DNA of 55,407 nucleotides from Sphaerisporangium sp. (GTDB lineage: Bacteria > Actinomycetota > Actinomycetes > Streptosporangiales > Streptosporangiaceae): assembly GCA_025964675.1 (NCBI GenBank), contig JAOPYI010000036.1:1-55407 (forward strand), read 5' to 3'. The notes under the pieces were generated by a model, which saw only the letters and a list, made by a program, of their open reading frames with translations, made no database searches and was not told the DNA's origin. Made by a program: the position numbers and the translations under genes. Position 1 is the first letter of the stretch. Each line of letters starts with the position of its first letter. This document shows, in pieces, positions 51,818-55,407 of the stretch.

Positions 51818-53110
51818 ATGGCGGACGCATCCGTACTGCTGGACCTGGCCGGCCCCTTCGGCGCAGTGGGGCCCCCACGGAAAAGCGACACCACAGGGTG
51901 GATGCCGGAGGAGTGTTCCATCTTCACCGCGTCCACCGGTAATCCGTCGGCGGTGACCGGGCCGTTCCGACCGGGCGCGCGCATCGCTCACGGCGCGGGC
52001 CGTGCGTACGGCGATCCGGACCGAGCCCGCCTGCTGGCGGTCGCCGAGGCGCTTGAGCGCTACGCCGCGCTCCTCGTCGATGACAGAAGGCTGACCCTGG
52101 CCAGCGCGGCTGAACTCGGGGGCGATGCGCTGGATCTCGATCACATACCTCGATGTTCCAGCCGGGAACTGAGCAGGCCCGGTTGCCCGATCATGGACAT
52201 CGACAAGACGCGGCCGATCCGCTGGACCGCAGCCGAGGACCTGCGCACCGGCAGGCGGGTGTTGGTCCCCGCGGTCATGGCGTTTCTGGAATTCCCTGAG
52301 CTGGACGCCGAGAATTTCTGGATACCGATATCCACCGGCTGTGCGGTGCACGCGTCTTTCGAGGCGGCGGCGGTCGCCGCGATATGCGAGGTGATCGAGC
52401 GTGATGCGATCGCGCTGACCTGGCTCCAGCGTTTGCCCCTGCCCCGCCTGGACGACAGCCGCCTCTCCGAGGCCGCACGATCGCTCATCGCCTGGTGCAC
52501 CGATCGCGGCATCACGTCACATCTGTACGATGCCACCACCGACCTCGATGTGCCCGTGGTGTACTGCCTGCAGACCACCGAGCGTACGCCGCGCGCGGCT
52601 CAACTGGTGGGCGCCGCGTGCGGCTTCGACATCCCCTTTCTGGCCGAGCATGCCCTGCTCGAGACCATGGGACTCCGGCCGGGAGTGCAAGGCCGCCGCC
52701 GGCTTCCGCGAAGGTACGCCGACTTCCGGTCGATCGACGACGACGCCGCTGTCATGGCCGCCAGAAGCAAGCGCGCGGCGTTCGGATTCCTCCTCGATGA
52801 TCTCGCGAACCGTCCTGTCTCACGGCTGGAGGCCCCGGGCCCGCGTTCGGACCACGAGCGGCTGCTGTTCCTGCTCCAGCGCCTCGCTCAGCGTGGCATG
52901 ACGACCTTGGCGGTCGATCTCACGCCGCGCGAACTACGCGAGGTCGGACACGTCGCCATCCGGGTGATCATTCCCGAACTTCAGCCCATGTCGGCCCGTC
53001 CTCTGGTGCAGTACCGCGGCCACCACCGGCTCTACACCGCGCCGGGCCACATGGGTTTTCGCACTCTGCCGGAGCATCGGCTGAACCCCTATCCCCAACC
53101 GATGGCGTGA
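51818..53110 (+). CDS. YcaO-domain peptide-modifying enzyme
   Basis: The 430-residue YcaO protein has GRAYGDPDRARLLAVAEALERY and STGCAVHASFEAAAVAAICEVIERDAIAL, which carry the ATP/Mg-binding Glu residues. It ends in a Pro-rich tail (NPYPQPMA), resembling the PxPxP end of azoline-forming YcaOs. It would phosphorylate a backbone amide to form an azoline, amidine or thioamide. No TfuA partner is encoded nearby, so thioamidation is less likely. The E1-like gene follows with overlapping stop and start. Confidence 0.92.
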   Translation: MADASVLLDLAGPFGAVGPPRKSDTTGWMPEECSIFTASTGNPSAVTGPFRPGARIAHGAGRAYGDPDRARLLAVAEALERYAALLVDDRRLTLASAAELGGDALDLDHIPRCSSRELSRPGCPIMDIDKTRPIRWTAAEDLRTGRRVLVPAVMAFLEFPELDAENFWIPISTGCAVHASFEAAAVAAICEVIERDAIALTWLQRLPLPRLDDSRLSEAARSLIAWCTDRGITSHLYDATTDLDVPVVYCLQTTERTPRAAQLVGAACGFDIPFLAEHALLETMGLRPGVQGRRRLPRRYADFRSIDDDAAVMAARSKRAAFGFLLDDLANRPVSRLEAPGPRSDHERLLFLLQRLAQRGMTTLAVDLTPRELREVGHVAIRVIIPELQPMSARPLVQYRGHHRLYTAPGHMGFRTLPEHRLNPYPQPMA

Positions 53111-53679
53111 TGACGATGGTGCGGATCGTGGCCAGTGGCGACTTCGGCTGGACCGTCGCCGATCACCTGGGCATACTTCTGAGGTACGTCGAAAGACCGG
53201 TACAGGTGGCGCGCGAGCCGATGTCCACGCCTCCGGAACGCTTCATGGCCGGTTGCGCCTTCGGCATCCGGGCTGCCTGGCGAGACATGGGAACCGAGTT
53301 CGAGACCTTCGCGAAAGCCGCGAGATCCGCGGGAGTGCCGTGGTTGCCCATCGCCCTGGGCCACCCCAACATCAGAATCGGGCCCGCCGTCGTCCCCGGT
53401 GCCGCTCCCTGCCACGCCTGCTATCTCGCCAGAGCACGCCAGCACGACACGTCCCCCAACGCCACGCTCGAACAGGCGCTTACCGCTGATACCCAGCTGG
53501 GAGTGCGCGGATTTCCGCCCCACCTGTCCATGCTCGCCGCAGGCTTGGCACTGTCGTTGATACGCGCGGCGGAGGCGGGCCGTACCGGACGGCTCATGAC
53601 GATCAACAGCCGAACCGGCGAGGTGGGCTCCTGGCGCGTGGTGCCCTGTCAAGACTGTCCGGAGTGTGATGAACGATGA
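53110..53679 (+). CDS. E1-like (ThiF-type) cyclodehydratase partner, short
   Basis: The 189-residue protein resembles the E1-like half of azole-peptide cyclodehydratases: IRIGPAVVPGAAPCHACYLARAR with one Cys pair and a closing CQDCPECDE with more Cys, probably one zinc site. It lacks its own leader-binding domain, which is encoded in the next gene, so the C component appears split. The ATG at 53110 overlaps the YcaO stop (TGATG); a GTG one codon upstream is possible. It should bind the YcaO protein and stimulate it. Confidence 0.75.
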   Translation: MTMVRIVASGDFGWTVADHLGILLRYVERPVQVAREPMSTPPERFMAGCAFGIRAAWRDMGTEFETFAKAARSAGVPWLPIALGHPNIRIGPAVVPGAAPCHACYLARARQHDTSPNATLEQALTADTQLGVRGFPPHLSMLAAGLALSLIRAAEAGRTGRLMTINSRTGEVGSWRVVPCQDCPECDER

Positions 53680-55394
53680 GCCTGTACGCATGCCGTACCG
53701 ACGGGCTGGCCTTCATACCCGTCCGCGAGGGCTATGTCGTTGACGGCGGAGACCGGCAGGAACACATCACCGGCAAGCTCGCACGGGAGTTGTTCCCGGC
53801 ATTGATCCCGTTGCTGGACGGCACCCGGACCGTGGAGGAGATCGCCGACGTCCTCGGCCTGCCTCTCGCTCACCTGCGGGGAGTCATGGCCCTGCTCGCC
53901 CAGCGCGATCTGGTACGGCTGCGGGCGACTCCGCCGCGCGAGCATCGGAGCCCACCCATGAAGACCTTCCTGGAACGCTCGTATCCCTCCGGTTGGGCGG
54001 GCGGCATCTGGCGACGGCTTCAGGCGTCGAACGTCGCCGTCGCATGCGGCCAACCCCTGACCGACCTGCTCGTCGGCCTCCTCGAAGAATCAGGATGCGG
54101 CCTGCTCGGTCCCGGCGAAGGAAGGCCCGACCTGACCATCACCGTCATGCCAGGTCGCGCGGCGCCCGTCCTGCCCATCCGCGTCACATCCACCGCCGTC
54201 TCGATCGGGCCGCTGCTCCAGCCCGGTGACTCCGCCGAATATGACGCGGCCTCCGGGGAGTGCGATACCGCGCTTGCCGGCGTCGCCGCGGGCGTCATCG
54301 CCGGCGTCGCCCTGCGCATGCTCGGCGGCCACGGAGGGCAAGAGCCCGTCATCGATGTGCTGGACTCCGGTGGTCTGGTGCGGGTCGTGGAGCGACCGGC
54401 TCCCGGGCGAGCCGGTCGATCAGAGCCCTGCCGGCACATGGCCAGACGCCATCTGACCGAACCCCGGCTCCCGCTACGGCGTAGCAGCCAGCCGCTGGTC
54501 CGCACGATGTCCCGGATCCTGGACGACCTGGACCGCGCGCCGGCCGCGGGTCATGCGGGTGCCGTGCGCGCCTACCTGCTGGGTGACCTGCACGATGGTC
54601 GCCGGACGTACTTCGTCGATCCGGCCGCGGGCGCTCTGGTCGAACTCCCCGGTCCGGTCAGGCACGCCTACGAAACGCCCACGCTGGTGTTGACGCATGA
54701 CGTATGCGCAGAAAGGCGACTGCTTCCCGGCGACACCGGTCTGATCCTCGCCCAGCTCGCCGGCAACGCCGACGCTGCCGGCTGGCGGGTACGGGCCATC
54801 GACTCCTGCGTACAGCTCGATCTCGATGTGGGCTGTGAACAGGTGGCCGCTGTTGCCGAGCTCACACCCGTTCGGCCGAGAGCCCGCCCGGCCAGGCGTG
54901 TCCGGCCGCGCGCCGAGTGCCATTTCGGTGACGAGCCGCTCGACGGAGCTCGGCTGACGCGAGTGATCGTCCGCGCCCTGGCGAGGGCCGAGGAGGCCTT
55001 CGGCGACGGGCGCCTGGACTGCGCCATGTACGCCCGAAAGGTCAAGGGCACGCCGTTCGGCTCGACGCGGTGGATGGGCGAACCTGATCAGCCGTGCGAC
55101 CTGGACCTGTCGAGCCTTGAGAGCCATATGCGCGATCGGGGGTTGTCTCCGGCGGCGCTGCTGCTGTTCACCGCGTACATCACAAATGATCGTCTACGCA
55201 TGAAGGCGGCCATGGCGGCGGCAACGGTCCGCCTGCTGGCCGCCGACGCCGGGATGGGCGCCGTACTTTTCGCCCGGCTTCCAGAGGAGTTGCCCTTCGG
55301 ATACGGATCCGACCGTCGAGTGCTGTACGGCTGTGCTCTTGGATCCCCATCCACCGAGCTGTCCGGTCCGGTCTCGAGCCGGGTCGTGTGGTGA
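53676..55394 (+). CDS. RRE-containing leader-binding fusion protein with degenerate E1-like and nitroreductase-like parts
   Basis: The 572-residue protein starts with a winged-helix RRE-like domain (about residues 30-85: ELFPALIPLLDG, TVEEIADVLGL, VMALLAQRDLVRL) that binds RiPP leaders. A degenerate E1-like segment follows (SIGPLLQPGDSAEYDA, where the Cys pair is gone). The C-terminal half has two stretches resembling SagB/McbC nitroreductase halves (LLPGDTGLILAQLAGNADAAGW; RLLAADAGMGAVLF then YGCALGSP), a weak match. It starts inside the previous stop (ATGA) and ends 13 bp before the window edge. The operon may continue beyond. Confidence 0.7.
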   Translation: MSLYACRTDGLAFIPVREGYVVDGGDRQEHITGKLARELFPALIPLLDGTRTVEEIADVLGLPLAHLRGVMALLAQRDLVRLRATPPREHRSPPMKTFLERSYPSGWAGGIWRRLQASNVAVACGQPLTDLLVGLLEESGCGLLGPGEGRPDLTITVMPGRAAPVLPIRVTSTAVSIGPLLQPGDSAEYDAASGECDTALAGVAAGVIAGVALRMLGGHGGQEPVIDVLDSGGLVRVVERPAPGRAGRSEPCRHMARRHLTEPRLPLRRSSQPLVRTMSRILDDLDRAPAAGHAGAVRAYLLGDLHDGRRTYFVDPAAGALVELPGPVRHAYETPTLVLTHDVCAERRLLPGDTGLILAQLAGNADAAGWRVRAIDSCVQLDLDVGCEQVAAVAELTPVRPRARPARRVRPRAECHFGDEPLDGARLTRVIVRALARAEEAFGDGRLDCAMYARKVKGTPFGSTRWMGEPDQPCDLDLSSLESHMRDRGLSPAALLLFTAYITNDRLRMKAAMAAATVRLLAADAGMGAVLFARLPEELPFGYGSDRRVLYGCALGSPSTELSGPVSSRVVW

Positions 55395-55407
55395 GTGGCG
55401 AATGCAG

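Overview
The window is high-GC actinomycete DNA, most like Streptosporangiales (Nonomuraea/Streptosporangium type). The signs are GC-rich third codon positions, many GTG starts, stop/start overlaps (ATGA, GTGA, TGATG), a CvnABCD conservon, XRE-DUF5753/DUF397 regulators with partner ATPases, and a SARP regulator. This placement is inferred from gene content. No rRNA, tRNA, CRISPR array, insertion sequence or replication origin was seen.

Layout. 0-10.5 kb is mostly core or housekeeping: a truncated Gly/Pro-rich protein, alanine dehydrogenase, a divergent DUF3105/DUF305 pair, a coupled DUF6421-SDR-threonine aldolase operon, and a membrane pseudoprotease coupled to a Ser/Thr kinase. 10.5-14.7 kb is a corrinoid uptake and salvage operon (btuF-btuC-btuD-cbiZ, minus strand) behind a cobalamin riboswitch. 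14.7-25.3 kb holds an oxidoreductase, a three-gene terpene cluster (P450, class I terpene synthase, class II cyclase with a DADT instead of DxDD motif), the conservon and an SDR. 25.3-34 kb is a mosaic of regulators with three decayed genes, an FGE-like protein and a helicase-like protein.

34-55.4 kb is the most novel part: a RiPP (ribosomally made, modified peptide) locus. A SARP-NB-ARC-TPR regulator and a ParB-like protein lie at its left edge. Two B12-binding radical SAM enzymes run leftward. A long rightward operon encodes two related 60-residue precursor peptides, a radical SAM/SPASM enzyme, an HFCD flavoprotein (cysteine-decarboxylase type), an MFS exporter, a nucleotide cyclase-ATPase-TPR protein, an intracellular subtilase, a GAF protein, an ATP-grasp ligase, a YcaO protein, an E1-like partner and an RRE-containing fusion protein. 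The precursors share a leader ending in Gly-Gln but have different tails: SNNNTVC and EVKVM. A row of TCTTAAGAA-type repeats spaced 21-23 bp lies between the two divergent promoters, and a 13-bp-stem hairpin follows the first precursor gene.

How the parts may work together (inference): the RRE fusion binds the common leader and presents the tails to the YcaO/E1-like pair and the ATP-grasp. The SPASM enzyme and flavoprotein act on the Cys-ending tail, the cobalamin radical SAM enzymes methylate or otherwise alter unactivated carbons, the subtilase trims the leader and the MFS protein exports the product. The riboswitch-controlled B12 importer in the same window could supply their cofactor. I could not match this gene combination to a RiPP class I know.
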